NCBI RefSeq assembly: GCF_037120705.1
Contig: NZ_JAWLJU010000002.1
Span: 620,001-684,000, forward strand
Direction: 5' to 3'
DNA: 64,000 nt
From: Pseudoalteromonas sp. UG3-2
Lineage (GTDB): Bacteria > Pseudomonadota > Gammaproteobacteria > Enterobacterales > Alteromonadaceae
Positions within the stretch are counted from its first letter, which is position 1. Each line of letters opens with the position of its first letter. The translations under genes and the position numbers were made by a program. A model generated the notes under the pieces. That model had not been told where the DNA came from, searched no databases, and saw only the letters and a list, made by a program, of their open reading frames with translations. This document shows, in pieces, positions 35,946-45,857 of the stretch.

Positions 35946-36776
35946 ATGTTAGGCGAAATTAAACTGCTCACTATCGAAGAGCTGAGCGCCGAAGGTGCTT
36001 ATTTAAATGGCGGTGAGCTTGGCGACGTATTTTTACCCCGAGCAGAAATTCCAGCGCACTGTGAGGAAGGCGACTCTGTTGAGGTATTCATCTACCTCGA
36101 CAACCTTGGCCATGCCACAGCCACCACCAAAAAGCCGCTGGCGCAAGTAGGCGAATTTGCCTTACTGCGCGTGAAAGAGATTAATAAAGTGGGCGCGTTT
36201 ATGGATTTGGGCATCGAAAAAGACGTGTTAGCGCCGTTCAATGAACAAAAACCAAAAATGCGTGATGGCTATAGCTATTTGGTACGTCTCTACCTTGATA
36301 AAGCAAGTCAGCGTATTTGTGCTTCCAGTGCGTTAGGGAAATTTTTAAATAAATCGACACCTAAATATGACAAGTTTGAGGAAGTGGACTTAATTGTCGC
36401 CGCCAAAACCGATTTAGGCTACAAGGTCATCGTCAATGAAGCGCATTTTGGTTTGGTGTTTTTTAATGATGTGTTCAAGCGTATGTACATTGGACAACGC
36501 ATGAAAGGTTACGTTAAAACCATCCACGACGAAGACAAAATCGATATCGTGCTAGAAAAGCCAGGGATCGGTAAGGTCAAAGACTTAGGCGAGACCATTT
36601 ATGCCAAATTAGAAGAAAGCGGCGGTTATTTACCACTTGGCGACAAGTCTGATCCGGAGGCGATTAAGCGTACCTTCTCGACCTCAAAAGCCAACTTCAA
36701 AAAAGCCATCGGCGGGCTATTTAAGCAAGGAAAAATCGATATTGAAGCTACTTCAATATCTATTCGCAAGCAGTAG
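35946..36776 (+). CDS. CvfB/YitL-like S1 RNA-binding protein
   Basis: A 276-residue protein with tandem S1-like OB folds (residues about 5-60, 68-130 and 145-205) and a C-terminal winged-helix (about 210-276, SDPEAIKRTFSTSKANFKKAIGGL-like region). This is the CvfB architecture, known from Staphylococcus virulence control and widely present in bacteria with a poorly defined RNA role. It starts 2 bases after the helicase stop, so helicase and RNA-binding protein are made together and may act on the same RNAs (inference). Confidence 0.9.
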   Translation: MLGEIKLLTIEELSAEGAYLNGGELGDVFLPRAEIPAHCEEGDSVEVFIYLDNLGHATATTKKPLAQVGEFALLRVKEINKVGAFMDLGIEKDVLAPFNEQKPKMRDGYSYLVRLYLDKASQRICASSALGKFLNKSTPKYDKFEEVDLIVAAKTDLGYKVIVNEAHFGLVFFNDVFKRMYIGQRMKGYVKTIHDEDKIDIVLEKPGIGKVKDLGETIYAKLEESGGYLPLGDKSDPEAIKRTFSTSKANFKKAIGGLFKQGKIDIEATSISIRKQ

Positions 36777-36786
36777 CATGTAACCT

Positions 36787-36830
36787 AAGCATTGCAGCCT
36801 TGATAATCGCTGCAATGCTTTATGGTTTTT
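36787..36830 (+). terminator. Terminator of helicase-CvfB operon
   Basis: A 12-bp perfect stem (AAGCATTGCAGC / GCTGCAATGCTT, loop of 10) is followed by TATGGTTTTTT. Confidence 0.85.
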
Positions 36831-36849
36831 TATTACTGTTTCTCTGCCG

Positions 36850-37734
36850 CTAGCCAGCCGCATCCACTTCCACTGTTTTACGCCACTTATCCACCGCGTC
36901 TAGCCCGAGCTCAAAACCTAGCTGATAGTCTGATTTCAAGGTCTCAGGACTCGATCCGAGGATCATCGACTCTAATGGCCGGGTTGGAGCTATTTGTATT
37001 ACATTGACACCGGCCGGTGGCGAATTCATAAACTCTACGGCATCGGCATAACGTGTCTGATAATGTTGGTACATTTCAAACATCCGTGGCGATTGCTTCA
37101 CTTTGCGCATAATTGGCTTCAAACGCTCAAGCACCGGCATCTTGCCATCGTCGTGGGCCTCGATAGTACGGATAACCCAAATGTCTTTTGCGCCATTTTC
37201 GTGTGCCCAGCGAACAGGAAGTGGATCGGCGACACCACCGTCCATCATCCCATGGCCCTGCACTTTTACAGCAGGACGATATAAGAAAGGAATAGCGCTG
37301 GAGGCTTTTAAGTGATTAAGCATGTTGTCATGCCAGGTATGCAAATAATGCGGCTCAAGTGTCTCATGGTGACTGGCAACCGCGTAAAAGTTACTGTCTG
37401 GAGTAAGGTTATTAGGTTCGGTTGGGAAGCGTACCTTGCCATTGTGTTCCACTTGGTGAAAGTACCAGTCTAGATCAATGACATTGCCACCAGTAAAAAA
37501 CCGCGCGGGCCGAAAGAATTGCTGCTCAGTGGTTAAGGACTCAATGGCCGTTTGTGCGTACTGCCTAGCTCGCGCGCAATACGCCGCTAAGTTTTGTGCC
37601 CCGGCTGAGACGCCCACCTTTAAATCAAATGGCGTGAATTTTTTTTCTAAAAAGGCATCTAACACCCCCGCGGTGAAGATGCCTTTTTGCCCCCCTCCTT
37701 CGGCGATAATGGCAGAACGTATTTTATTGCTCAT
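36850..37734 (-). CDS. Patatin-like phospholipase family protein
   Basis: A 294-residue cytosolic acyl hydrolase. It has the oxyanion loop GGGQKG (residues 13-18), the nucleophile elbow GVSAG with S43, and the aspartate of the catalytic dyad in MDGGVADPLPV (about residue 165). The family hydrolyses lipid ester bonds, and this RssA/YjjU-like short type has an unknown substrate. It converges with the helicase-CvfB operon. A ribosome site GAGAAG precedes the ATG. Confidence 0.9.
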   Translation of the reverse strand: MSNKIRSAIIAEGGGQKGIFTAGVLDAFLEKKFTPFDLKVGVSAGAQNLAAYCARARQYAQTAIESLTTEQQFFRPARFFTGGNVIDLDWYFHQVEHNGKVRFPTEPNNLTPDSNFYAVASHHETLEPHYLHTWHDNMLNHLKASSAIPFLYRPAVKVQGHGMMDGGVADPLPVRWAHENGAKDIWVIRTIEAHDDGKMPVLERLKPIMRKVKQSPRMFEMYQHYQTRYADAVEFMNSPPAGVNVIQIAPTRPLESMILGSSPETLKSDYQLGFELGLDAVDKWRKTVEVDAAG

Positions 37735-38047
37735 AGGTTTCTCTTCTCTTGTGGATTATTATTGAGAAGTGACACAACTCACCAAAAGCCTAGGTTGGCA
37801 TTACTACGCTTTGGTCAACTGTGTAAGTTCACTGTATTATGCTATATCACTATTATAGCTGAGGGCGATGCAGCCGAGTTTCAAGTCTACAATTACTGTT
37901 AAAATAATTACTTATTAGCCAACATAAGTTGGCACCACTTTGTAAATTTTGTGTATTAAAACACCCTATGTAATTACATGTAATTTACACATTTGCAATA
38001 CACAACTAACCTTTCGTTGCTTTTTAACTCAAGTAAGGATAGGTAAT
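37735..38047. promoter_or_regulatory. Divergent control region with palindromes
   Basis: This stretch separates the patatin-like gene from the secreted repeat-protein gene. It holds a GCCAAC-ATAA-GTTGGC hairpin (37918-37933) and two abutting palindromes, TGTAATTACA (37969-37978) and TGTAATTTACA (37979-37989), about 60-80 bases before the plus-strand ATG. Such paired sites look like a regulator-binding site. No gene is seen. Confidence 0.45.
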
Positions 38048-39319
38048 ATGAACCTAAGTAACCCGAAGCAACAAAAGGCAATACTGCCACGCAACGGCAT
38101 CACCAGTTTGGCTAAACTGACTGCCGCATTGGTATTCGGCGCTTTAGCGGCTACTGCAACTGCTGCTGAATATCAACTCACGACTCCTGCTAACGATGAT
38201 GGCCAAGGCAATTTGATTTTCTTAGACCGTCATTATCTCGATTGTGGCAGTGATGGATTGAGCGCACTGGCGCTGTACCGACCATCGGCAACACAAATAG
38301 CTTATAACTATCAATGTACTGAGCTGTCTGGGTTTGCCAATGAAGTACATTACACTCCACAAAATGACGATGGTGGTGACAATGTGGTTTACTTAGACCG
38401 CCACACCATTAACTGCGAAGGAAAGCCGCTCCAGTTTATGCACCTCGAGCGCCCTACTAGTAACGCTATTCGCTATCACTATAAGTGTGGCAATAAAAAG
38501 CTCTTAGGCCTCACGGATTATTTTACTAACGCGGACGAAGATGGCGGCGGTAATGCGGTGTATCTCGACAGACAAGCGGTTGCTTGCCCACAAGGTGAAG
38601 TACTTAGCTACTTAAGACTCGAGCGTCCAACCAATAACACCATGCGATATCACTTCAAATGTGGTCAATATGATGCCAGTGCTACCTATGGATTTAATGA
38701 CGATTTTGCAGCGAGTAATTGGTCAGTGACTGGGGTTGCTAACTCAACCATGACCACAAGCGCTTTGGTTGCTTCCGTTACCAGTGGTGGCGGTGGTGTC
38801 ACAGCAGGTATCACCATTGCAGAAAACGGTAAACTTTTCTTTGATTGGGATATGCAACTTTATTCGCCTGGACAATACGGCGATGTCATACGCTATAAGT
38901 TAAATGGCACTGCTTATGACCTTTCGACTTCTGGCAGGGCTCAAGGAGCCATAACTTCCCTTGCCGTCAGTGCTGGCGACTTATTCCAGCTCGAAACGTG
39001 GGGCACTACGCAGTCTTCGAGTTACACAGCCACCTTCGACCAATTCATATTTGTGCCAGATAAAATCGCGCCACAATGTGCGTTTGCAGGTGATAACCAA
39101 GGACGAAACGATCCTGGTTTTAGCGGTCAAACCTTTGTCTATCAAAATAGCAGTTATGGCACGGATCGCTTTATGTGGGACGGCGTTAATAAAGGTGAAG
39201 TGGCTATCGGCAATAACTCTGTAACCGATAGCAATGGCAATGTTTTCACTCTAGGCGCGTTAGTGTCACATCCCTATTACGATGTTTGGTATCACGAAAT
39301 CTGTGTCAACATCAATTAA
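38048..39319 (+). CDS. Secreted protein with three Cys-pair tandem repeats
   Basis: I do not recognise this 423-residue protein as a whole. It starts at the ATG at 38048, preceded by AAGGATAGG; an upstream in-frame start lacks a site. A signal peptide with a long polar N-region ends at about residue 40 (ATATAA). Three repeats follow (about 41-90, 100-147, 157-205), each with D-D-G-x-G/D-N, then Y/F-LDR, a cysteine, L-x-RP, and Y-x-Y/F-x-C; Cys pairs C66/C90, C123/C147 and C180/C205 are 24, 24 and 25 apart. The C-terminal half (about 211-340) resembles beta-sandwich binding domains of secreted proteins (FNDDFAASNWSV, ATFDQFIF), and the last 80 residues hold two more cysteines (C344, C419). It is probably extracellular, with disulfide-linked repeats binding a ligand or surface (inference). 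Confidence 0.8.
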   Translation: MNLSNPKQQKAILPRNGITSLAKLTAALVFGALAATATAAEYQLTTPANDDGQGNLIFLDRHYLDCGSDGLSALALYRPSATQIAYNYQCTELSGFANEVHYTPQNDDGGDNVVYLDRHTINCEGKPLQFMHLERPTSNAIRYHYKCGNKKLLGLTDYFTNADEDGGGNAVYLDRQAVACPQGEVLSYLRLERPTNNTMRYHFKCGQYDASATYGFNDDFAASNWSVTGVANSTMTTSALVASVTSGGGGVTAGITIAENGKLFFDWDMQLYSPGQYGDVIRYKLNGTAYDLSTSGRAQGAITSLAVSAGDLFQLETWGTTQSSSYTATFDQFIFVPDKIAPQCAFAGDNQGRNDPGFSGQTFVYQNSSYGTDRFMWDGVNKGEVAIGNNSVTDSNGNVFTLGALVSHPYYDVWYHEICVNIN

Positions 39320-39328
39320 TCTGCGCAA

Positions 39329-39356
39329 GCAAGGCCTGTAATCAGGCCTTGCCTTT
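39329..39356 (+). terminator. Terminator of secreted repeat-protein gene
   Basis: A 10-bp perfect stem (GCAAGGCCTG / CAGGCCTTGC, loop of 4) is followed by CTTTTC. It sits between convergent genes and may also serve the pyrF transcript. Confidence 0.8.
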
Positions 39357-39373
39357 TCACTGCAAAGATAGGG

Positions 39374-40081
39374 TTACGAAAGCAGAGTTTGATTGATCGC
39401 TTTTAGCGCTGCCGCGGGATCATCCGCTTGCGTAATCGGTCGACCTATGACGAGATAGTCGCTTCCCGCCTTGATTGCTTTTTCAGGTGTCATTATGCGT
39501 TTTTGATCGCCGGCATCGCTTCCAGCCGGGCGAATGCCTGGGGTGATCAGCTTAAACTCTTGACCTAATTGAGATTTTAGTAATTCGGCTTCTTGCGCTG
39601 AGCAGACAACGCCATCAAGACCAGACTCTTGAGCCAATTTTGCTAAATACAATACCTGCTCTTGCGGCGTTTTTTCAACCCCGAGCTTTAATAATTGACC
39701 TTGATCCATGCTGGTCAGTACCGTGACTGCAATCAGCAAAGGGGCTTTATCACCATAAGGGGCTAAAGCGGCTTTCGCTTTCGCCATCATTTCGTGGCCA
39801 CCACTGGCGTGCACATTGACCATCCAGACACCCAGTTCAGCGGCGGCCGTCACCGCTTTGGCGACGGTGTTTGGGATATCGTGAAATTTTAAATCTAAAA
39901 ATACATCAAAGCCCTGGTCGACCAACTTTTTTACAAACTGTGGGCCAAAGTAGGTGAACATTTCTTTTCCTACTTTTAATCGGCATTCATCAGGAGAGAG
40001 CTGAGAAACAAATGATAACGCGGCTGCTTCATTGTCATAGTCAAGCGCTATCAATACCTTTTTTAAATCTTGTGTCGACAT
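39374..40081 (-). CDS. pyrF: Orotidine-5'-phosphate decarboxylase
   Basis: PyrF makes UMP, the last step of pyrimidine synthesis. The 235-residue protein has the catalytic [11 protein letters not shown] motif (K and D residues near 60-65) and [14 protein letters not shown] near the phosphate site. The ATG at 40081 has an AGGG ribosome site 5 bases upstream. It follows lapB closely, the usual order in gammaproteobacteria. Confidence 0.96.
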   Translation of the reverse strand: MSTQDLKKVLIALDYDNEAAALSFVSQLSPDECRLKVGKEMFTYFGPQFVKKLVDQGFDVFLDLKFHDIPNTVAKAVTAAAELGVWMVNVHASGGHEMMAKAKAALAPYGDKAPLLIAVTVLTSMDQGQLLKLGVEKTPQEQVLYLAKLAQESGLDGVVCSAQEAELLKSQLGQEFKLITPGIRPAGSDAGDQKRIMTPEKAIKAGSDYLVIGRPITQADDPAAALKAINQTLLS

Positions 40082-40109
40082 AGTAACCCTATTTGGCCAA
40101 ATCAATAAC

Positions 40110-41246
40110 TTAAAAACCGTCTAATCCACGGCTTGGAGCCAGTGACTCCCAGTGCTTACAAGAAGGGCATAACCAATACATAGTGTGGCTAGTGAAACCA
40201 CAGTGGTTACATTGATAGTTAGGCTTAGTGGCGATATAAGACGTCACTAATTTATCTATCTCTTGTAAAACGTGTTCTATTTTAGCATTTTTACCGCTAA
40301 TAAGTTGCAGTAAATAACTAAAGCCTCTAATTGATGGCTCGCGTTTTAAACTATCAGTTAGAAACTCTATGGCTTGCTCAAAATGACCTTGCTTAACCAA
40401 ACCTTGGCAGTGTTTTATTCGGATCAACACGCCGCCTTGCTCTAAAAGTTCGGCTATCAACTCATAAAATTGCTCATGGATATTTAACTGCACATAACAG
40501 TACTCAAGATCTTCTAATACCAAGGGCGCCATATGAACAAACTGACTGACAAGCTTGCGCCAATAGTAAATGCACTTAACGTAATCGTCCTGCTTAAAAG
40601 CATCTTGGCCCATTTCGTACAATGGCCTTACCGTCTCATGGGCGAGCGCCGTGGCTTTATCGAATAAACTTGGGTTTGCTTCTTGATTGCCCGCTTCGCA
40701 ATAAAAGTTGGCGATGGTGGCACAATGAGATAACTTTTTAAACAGAGCTGGATGGGCTTCAAACATATGCACGCCTTTGCGCCAGTCTCGAGTTTGCGAA
40801 TAGAGGTTTAAAATGGGGTCCAGTGCTTCTTCAAAGCCGGCTTTGACCAAGATCACGAGGTGTTCTTCTGCACTGTCCAATAAGCCAGCTAAAATATAGT
40901 CTTGTGCCAATTCTAAGCGACACGATTTAACCACTTCGGCATCTATGTTGGGCTGTTTCAGTAGCAGTTCATGGATTTTGATTGCCCTATCGAGCTCGCC
41001 GCGTTTTCTGAACAAAGACGCAAGCGTGAGATAATGGTCTACTGAGTCAGCAGACACTTCTAAGAGTTTAATGAGGTATTCAAGTCCTTGATCTTCTTCT
41101 CTGTCTAAGAGGAATTTCAAGCCTTTACTGTATTCTGAGGTGATTTTTCTGTTTTGCTCCAGCGCTTGGTTCTTTGCGCTATTTTTTCCCATTACGTAGC
41201 CATAGGCGGCGGCTACAGGTAAGAGTAAGAACAGCAGCTCGATCAT
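40110..41246 (-). CDS. lapB: LPS assembly regulator LapB (YciM)
   Basis: LapB is an inner-membrane protein that, with FtsH, controls degradation of LpxC and so the amount of lipopolysaccharide made. The 378-residue protein has one N-terminal membrane helix ([19 protein letters not shown]), a series of TPR-type helical repeats (about 35-340) and a C-terminal rubredoxin-like metal site with C346, C349, C360 and C363. It starts 2 bases after lapA. Context and length fit fully. Confidence 0.95.
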   Translation of the reverse strand: MIELLFLLLPVAAAYGYVMGKNSAKNQALEQNRKITSEYSKGLKFLLDREEDQGLEYLIKLLEVSADSVDHYLTLASLFRKRGELDRAIKIHELLLKQPNIDAEVVKSCRLELAQDYILAGLLDSAEEHLVILVKAGFEEALDPILNLYSQTRDWRKGVHMFEAHPALFKKLSHCATIANFYCEAGNQEANPSLFDKATALAHETVRPLYEMGQDAFKQDDYVKCIYYWRKLVSQFVHMAPLVLEDLEYCYVQLNIHEQFYELIAELLEQGGVLIRIKHCQGLVKQGHFEQAIEFLTDSLKREPSIRGFSYLLQLISGKNAKIEHVLQEIDKLVTSYIATKPNYQCNHCGFTSHTMYWLCPSCKHWESLAPSRGLDGF

Positions 41247-41248
41247 AA

Positions 41249-41512
41249 CTAGCGTTCGGCTGCTTGGCTAAGCTTGCTATTATTTTTTTTCAGGCGATGA
41301 TTTTGCCATTTTAGCCGAGAAAACACCGAGGCTGTCACAAGTAGGCCAACAACCAGTCCTAGTGCAAAACAAATACTCATTAAGGTTGCAAGCGGCAGTT
41401 CAGTACTGGCAATAACAAAACTGACATCAACAAGTTGTGGATTTTGTGTGCCAACTAAAAATGCTATTAATACCGCGACAATAGCCAATCCCTTTTTTAA
41501 TACTGCAACCAA
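41249..41512 (-). CDS. lapA: LapA family membrane protein (YciS)
   Basis: An 87-residue protein with two membrane helices (about 5-21 and 40-62) and a basic coiled C-terminus (LKWQNHRLKKNNSKL). It is the usual partner of LapB and lies 2 bases upstream of it and 17 bases downstream of ihfB. Its role in LPS control is less clear than that of LapB. Confidence 0.9.
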   Translation of the reverse strand: MVAVLKKGLAIVAVLIAFLVGTQNPQLVDVSFVIASTELPLATLMSICFALGLVVGLLVTASVFSRLKWQNHRLKKNNSKLSQAAER

Positions 41513-41529
41513 GTTTTACTCCGTTAGTT

Positions 41530-41820
41530 CTATTTATTTAGGCTTTCGTTAACTCTGTCGCGCAGTTCTTTACCCGGCTTGAAGTGAGGAACATACTTGC
41601 CGTCAAGTTCGACCGTTTCACCTGTTTTTGGGTTGCGACCAGTACGCGGTGAACGATAATGTAGCGAGAAACTACCAAAACCACGGATCTCAATGCGTTC
41701 CGAGTCTGATAATGAGCCAGCCATTTGTTCAAGGATTTCTTTTACTGCATTTTCTACATCTTTTACCGGGACATGCGCGTGTTGCAGAGCAAGTTGTTCT
41801 ATCAATTCAGACTTTGTCAT
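41530..41820 (-). CDS. ihfB: Integration host factor subunit beta
   Basis: A 96-residue DNA-bending protein that forms IHF with IhfA and acts in transcription, replication and recombination. It has the HU/IHF fold with [21 protein letters not shown], the DNA-minor-groove arm containing the intercalating proline. Helix EDVENAV-like ([12 protein letters not shown]) and length match E. coli IhfB. It follows rpsA across a terminator hairpin. Confidence 0.97.
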   Translation of the reverse strand: MTKSELIEQLALQHAHVPVKDVENAVKEILEQMAGSLSDSERIEIRGFGSFSLHYRSPRTGRNPKTGETVELDGKYVPHFKPGKELRDRVNESLNK

Positions 41821-41837
41821 AACGTTTCCTTAAATGT

Positions 41838-41862
41838 AAAAGGAAGGGCTCAATGCCCTTCC
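41838..41862 (-). terminator. Terminator or attenuator between rpsA and ihfB
   Basis: The 8-bp stem GGAAGGGC / GCCCTTCC with a 5-base loop is followed on the minus strand by TTTTACATTT, so part of the rpsA transcript should end here. Confidence 0.75.
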
Positions 41863-41881
41863 AATTTTAAAGACTGATTAA

Positions 41882-43549
41882 TTAGTCTTTTTGAGCATTT
41901 TTGAAAGCTGCAGCCATTGCGTTTTCGAACGCAGGCTCTTCTTTCTTAAGCTTCTCTAGCGCTTCTTTCTCTTCAGCTTCGTAGATTGCTTTAACTGATA
42001 GGCTGATAGTACGGTTCTTACGATCAACACCTACAAATTTAGCTTCAATCTCGTCGCCTGCAGATACTACTGAAGATGCATCTTCAACACGCTCTTGAGC
42101 GATATCAGCTACACGGATGTAACCTTCAACGCCTTCGATAAGCTCAACAGTTGCGCCTTTAGCATCAACTTCCGTCACTTTACCTTTAACAATAGCACCT
42201 TTTTTGTTGGCGTCTAGGTAGTTAGTGAATGGATCTGCGTCGATTTGCTTAACGCCAAGTGAGATACGCTCACGCTCTGGGTCAACTTGTAGAACGATAG
42301 CAGTGATTTCGTCGCCTTTCTTGTACTCACGAACTGCTTCTTCACCTGGAGTGTTCCAAGAGATATCAGATAGGTGTACAAGACCATCGATGCCGCCTTC
42401 AAGACCGATGAAGATACCGAAGTCAGTGATTGACTTGATCTTACCAGATACTTGGTCGCCTTTGTTGTTAAGACGAGCAAATTCTTGCCACGGGTTCGCT
42501 TTACACTGCTTAAGACCTAGAGAAATACGACGACGCTCTTCGTCGATTTCAAGAACCATAACTTCAACAGTGTCACCTAGTGCAACAACTTTTGAAGGGT
42601 GGATGTTCTTGTTAGTCCAATCCATTTCAGAAACGTGTACTAGACCTTCAACGCCTTCTTCGATTTCTACGAAGCAACCGTAGTCAGTTAGGTTAGTAAC
42701 ACGACCAGTTAGCTTAGCGCCTTCTGGGTAACGGCCAGCGATTGCTGCCCATGGATCTTCGCCAAGTTGCTTAAGACCTAGAGAAACACGAGTTTTCTCT
42801 TTGTCAAACTTAAGTACTTTAACGTTGATTTCGTCACCTACGTTTACGATCTCTGAAGGGTGCTTAACACGCTTCCAAGCCATATCAGTGATGTGTAGAA
42901 GACCATCAACACCACCTAGGTCTACGAACGCACCGTAGTCAGTAAGGTTCTTAACGATACCTTTAACTTCTTGACCTTCAACAAGGTTCGCAAGTAGTTC
43001 TTCACGCTCTTGTGAGTTCTCAGATTCGATAACAGCACGACGTGAAACAACAACATTGTTGCGCTTCTGGTCTAGCTTGATTACTTTGAACTCTAGCTCT
43101 TTACCTTCAAGGTGAGCTGTGTCGCGAACTGGACGAACATCAACAAGTGAACCAGGTAGGAATGCACGGATTGAATCAACTTCAACTGTGAAACCGCCTT
43201 TAACTTTACCGTTGATAACACCAGTAACAGTCTCTTGCTCTTCACATGCTTTCTCAAGACGGATCCAAGCTTCGTGACGCTTCGCTTTCTCACGAGAAAG
43301 AATCGTTTCACCGAAACCGTCTTCGATTGCGTCTAGTGCTACGTCTACTTCGTCGCCTACGGCAACTTCTAGTTCACCAGCAGCATTTTTGAATTGCTCT
43401 GCAGGGATTGCACTTTCAGACTTAAGGCCAGCATCAACAAGAACAACATTGTTCTCGATAGCGATTACTGTACCTTTAACGATTGAGCCTTGCTCAACTT
43501 CAAAACCCTGTAGGCTTTCTTCAAATAACTGCGCAAAATTTTCTGACAT
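41882..43549 (-). CDS. rpsA: 30S ribosomal protein S1
   Basis: S1 helps the ribosome bind and unfold mRNA. The 555-residue protein contains six S1 OB-fold domains; repeated [16 protein letters not shown] and [12 protein letters not shown] motifs mark domains 3 to 6. Length matches E. coli S1. It lies downstream of cmk, as in E. coli, and its long leader holds a hairpin that may take part in autogenous control. Codon use is visibly biased toward highly expressed codons (CGT, GAA, GGT). Confidence 0.98.
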   Translation of the reverse strand: MSENFAQLFEESLQGFEVEQGSIVKGTVIAIENNVVLVDAGLKSESAIPAEQFKNAAGELEVAVGDEVDVALDAIEDGFGETILSREKAKRHEAWIRLEKACEEQETVTGVINGKVKGGFTVEVDSIRAFLPGSLVDVRPVRDTAHLEGKELEFKVIKLDQKRNNVVVSRRAVIESENSQEREELLANLVEGQEVKGIVKNLTDYGAFVDLGGVDGLLHITDMAWKRVKHPSEIVNVGDEINVKVLKFDKEKTRVSLGLKQLGEDPWAAIAGRYPEGAKLTGRVTNLTDYGCFVEIEEGVEGLVHVSEMDWTNKNIHPSKVVALGDTVEVMVLEIDEERRRISLGLKQCKANPWQEFARLNNKGDQVSGKIKSITDFGIFIGLEGGIDGLVHLSDISWNTPGEEAVREYKKGDEITAIVLQVDPERERISLGVKQIDADPFTNYLDANKKGAIVKGKVTEVDAKGATVELIEGVEGYIRVADIAQERVEDASSVVSAGDEIEAKFVGVDRKNRTISLSVKAIYEAEEKEALEKLKKEEPAFENAMAAAFKNAQKD

Positions 43550-43586
43550 ACTAAATACGTCTCTATAAAGTTAAATTTCCAATTAG

Positions 43587-43607
43587 CAACCATGCTGCAT
43601 GGGGTTG
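43587..43607 (-). promoter_or_regulatory. Hairpin in rpsA leader
   Basis: CAACCATGC pairs with GCATGG-GTTG (one bulged G) about 40 bases before the rpsA ATG on the minus strand. Gammaproteobacterial rpsA leaders are known to be structured and to mediate S1 autoregulation; that this hairpin does so is inference. Confidence 0.35.
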
Positions 43608-43647
43608 TTAAAAAAACACTGGCCTCCTGCCTGTGCCATTAAATCAT

Positions 43648-44364
43648 TTATTTTGGTAAACAGCCCTTGGGAAGTTTACCAGCCACAATGGCGTCCTGAA
43701 TAAAAGACATAACCTGTTCGAACACTTGCGAAGCGTTGAAATCCGTCGTATCTACGACGACTGCATCGCTTGCAGGAACTAATGGGGCAACCTTGCGATT
43801 CATATCGCGATCATCGCGAGCTTTAATGTCTTCTAACAGACCACTTAGTGTAACATCATGGCCTTTTTCATTCAACTCAACAAAGCGCCTACGAGCCCGC
43901 TCTTCAGCGCTCGCTGTGAGGTATATTTTTAATTCCGCATCCGGAAAGACCACAGTGCCCATATCGCGGCCATCGGCAATCAGGCCGTTTTCACTGCGAA
44001 ACGCTCTTTGTCGTCTTAGTAATGCTTCTCTTACTCGCGGTAAGGCTGCAATTTTCGACGCCGCAGCGCCCACTTCCTCGTTGCGGATGGTGTTAGTAAC
44101 GTCTTCGCCCTCGAGTACAATTTTGCTCTTTTTAGATTCTTTATCAATGCTAAATTGCACGTCGAGATTCGCGGCTAATGGCACCAAAGCTTCTTCGTTA
44201 TCGGTGGCTATCTGATGATGTAGCGCCGCCAACGACAATACGCGGTATATTGCGCCACTATCTAATACATCCCAATTTAAAGTTTCAGCTAACAAGCGAC
44301 AAACAGTTCCTTTGCCTGAACCACTTGGGCCGTCGACGGTGATAACTGGCATAGCTGCCTGCAT
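43648..44364 (-). CDS. cmk: Cytidylate kinase
   Basis: Cmk phosphorylates CMP and dCMP. The 238-residue protein has P-loop GPSGSGKG (residues 12-19), [16 protein letters not shown] and the lid-region RARRRFVE. The ATG at 44364 has an AGGAGG ribosome site 5 bases upstream, so the first of two candidate ATGs is used. It precedes rpsA by 98 bases. Confidence 0.96.
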   Translation of the reverse strand: MQAAMPVITVDGPSGSGKGTVCRLLAETLNWDVLDSGAIYRVLSLAALHHQIATDNEEALVPLAANLDVQFSIDKESKKSKIVLEGEDVTNTIRNEEVGAAASKIAALPRVREALLRRQRAFRSENGLIADGRDMGTVVFPDAELKIYLTASAEERARRRFVELNEKGHDVTLSGLLEDIKARDDRDMNRKVAPLVPASDAVVVDTTDFNASQVFEQVMSFIQDAIVAGKLPKGCLPK

Positions 44365-44544
44365 TTAGACCTCCTAAAAATGCTCACCTGTTTTTGACGG
44401 CGCACAGTATACGTTAATTTAATGAATATATCCTTATTTACCTGCGACTTTTTGTTATATGTCAAATTATTACTTAATATTACAGCAACATGGTAGTAAG
44501 GATCTGGCAATGAAAAAGTGCCCAGGATGGCCGGTCAATGCGGT

Positions 44545-44572
44545 TACAGCGGTGTCATTAGACACCGCTGTA
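44545..44572. terminator. Hairpin directly after aroA
   Basis: A perfect 12-bp stem (TACAGCGGTGTC / GACACCGCTGTA, loop ATTA) starts 4 bases beyond the aroA stop on the minus strand. There is no T-run; it may stabilise the mRNA or act with Rho. Confidence 0.55.
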
Positions 44573-44576
44573 GGGG

Positions 44577-45857
44577 TTAATATTGGCTGATGCTTTCCAG
44601 CACAGTAAAGTAGCTCGGAAAGGTTTTAGCGGTACATTTCGGATCGTTAATGGTGATGGTTTGACCTCCGACGGCCACCATTGAAAAGCACATTGCAATA
44701 CGATGGTCATTGTAGGTATCGACGTCGGTAAGATGGAACTGCTTGGGAGGTGCAATTTCAATGTAGTCGTGCCCTTCTACCACCTCTGCCCCCACTTTTT
44801 TTAACTCTGTGGCCATTGCACTTAAGCGATCGGTTTCTTTTACTCGCCAGTTGTAAATATTGCGAATAGCGGTTTTCCCTTCTGCAAACAAGGCCACTGT
44901 TGCCAGCGTCATTGCCGCATCTGGGATGGCATTGGCATCGATATCAACCCCCTTTAACTGGCCTTTACGGACCACAATGCGTTCGTCATACCAATCGATC
45001 TCGGCACCAACTTGCTCCATCACATTGGCAAAACCAATATCGCCTTGAACGCTTTGTTTGCCCACACCATTGATTTCCACCTCGCCACCGGCGATTGCGG
45101 CTGCGGCGATGAAGTAGGAAGCCGATGAAGCGTCACCTTCCACCATAATGCTGCCAGGAGAGCGATAACATTGCCCTGCTTTTACCACAAACTGTTGATA
45201 GTTGTGATTGTCGACGCTAACACCAAAATGGGCCATGACACCGATGGTAATATCAATATAGGGCTTGGAGACCAGCTCTCCTTTAATGGTGATCTTAGTA
45301 TCACCGCTAAAGAGCGGCGCGGCCATGAGCAAAGCGGTTAAGAACTGGCTGGAAATGCTACCGTCTATTGTCACCTCTGAGCCAGTTAATAACTGCCCGG
45401 TAATATCAAGGGGTGGGTAGTCCTTATGCTTTAAGTAGCGAATATCACTGCCCAGTGCCTGCATGGCATCCACTAAGTGGCCAATAGGACGCTCTTCCAT
45501 GCGGGGCTCACCAATAAGTTGATACTTTCCAGGAATAGCAGCTAACACCGCAGTTAATGGCCGATATGCTGTGCCGGCGTTTCCTAAAAACAAGGGCTCG
45601 GATGGCGAGGAAAACGCGCCGCCATTGCCCTTAACATAGGCCACGGTATTATTTTCTTCGAGGCTGACTTCGACGCCAAGCTGAGTCAGGGCGCCAAGCA
45701 TGTGGCGAATGTCATCGCTGTCTAATAAGTTGGTTACTTTGGTGGTTCCTTGACACAGAGCAGCCAGTAATAAAATGCGATTCGATAAGCTTTTTGAGCC
45801 CGGCAAGGTAACACTGCCAGCCACCTTAGTAATGGGGTTAAGCGTAAGCTGTTCCAT
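44577..45857 (-). CDS. aroA: 3-phosphoshikimate 1-carboxyvinyltransferase (EPSP synthase)
   Basis: AroA joins phosphoenolpyruvate and shikimate-3-phosphate in aromatic amino acid synthesis. The 426-residue protein has [16 protein letters not shown] at the start, [15 protein letters not shown], and [17 protein letters not shown]. It contains the class I type GNAGTAYRP glyphosate-sensitive motif. Its ATG overlaps the serC stop by one base (TAATG), so the two are coupled as in E. coli. Confidence 0.97.
   Translation of the reverse strand: MEQLTLNPITKVAGSVTLPGSKSLSNRILLLAALCQGTTKVTNLLDSDDIRHMLGALTQLGVEVSLEENNTVAYVKGNGGAFSSPSEPLFLGNAGTAYRPLTAVLAAIPGKYQLIGEPRMEERPIGHLVDAMQALGSDIRYLKHKDYPPLDITGQLLTGSEVTIDGSISSQFLTALLMAAPLFSGDTKITIKGELVSKPYIDITIGVMAHFGVSVDNHNYQQFVVKAGQCYRSPGSIMVEGDASSASYFIAAAAIAGGEVEINGVGKQSVQGDIGFANVMEQVGAEIDWYDERIVVRKGQLKGVDIDANAIPDAAMTLATVALFAEGKTAIRNIYNWRVKETDRLSAMATELKKVGAEVVEGHDYIEIAPPKQFHLTDVDTYNDHRIAMCFSMVAVGGQTITINDPKCTAKTFPSYFTVLESISQY

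Noticed and set aside
42225..42683. 152-codon plus-strand open frame opposite rpsA
   Set aside because: It lies wholly within the S1 gene, whose strong codon bias keeps the opposite strand open; no family resemblance is seen.
43736..44215. 159-codon plus-strand open frame opposite cmk
   Set aside because: It is antisense to the intact cytidylate kinase gene, and its serine-rich translation has no recognisable domain.
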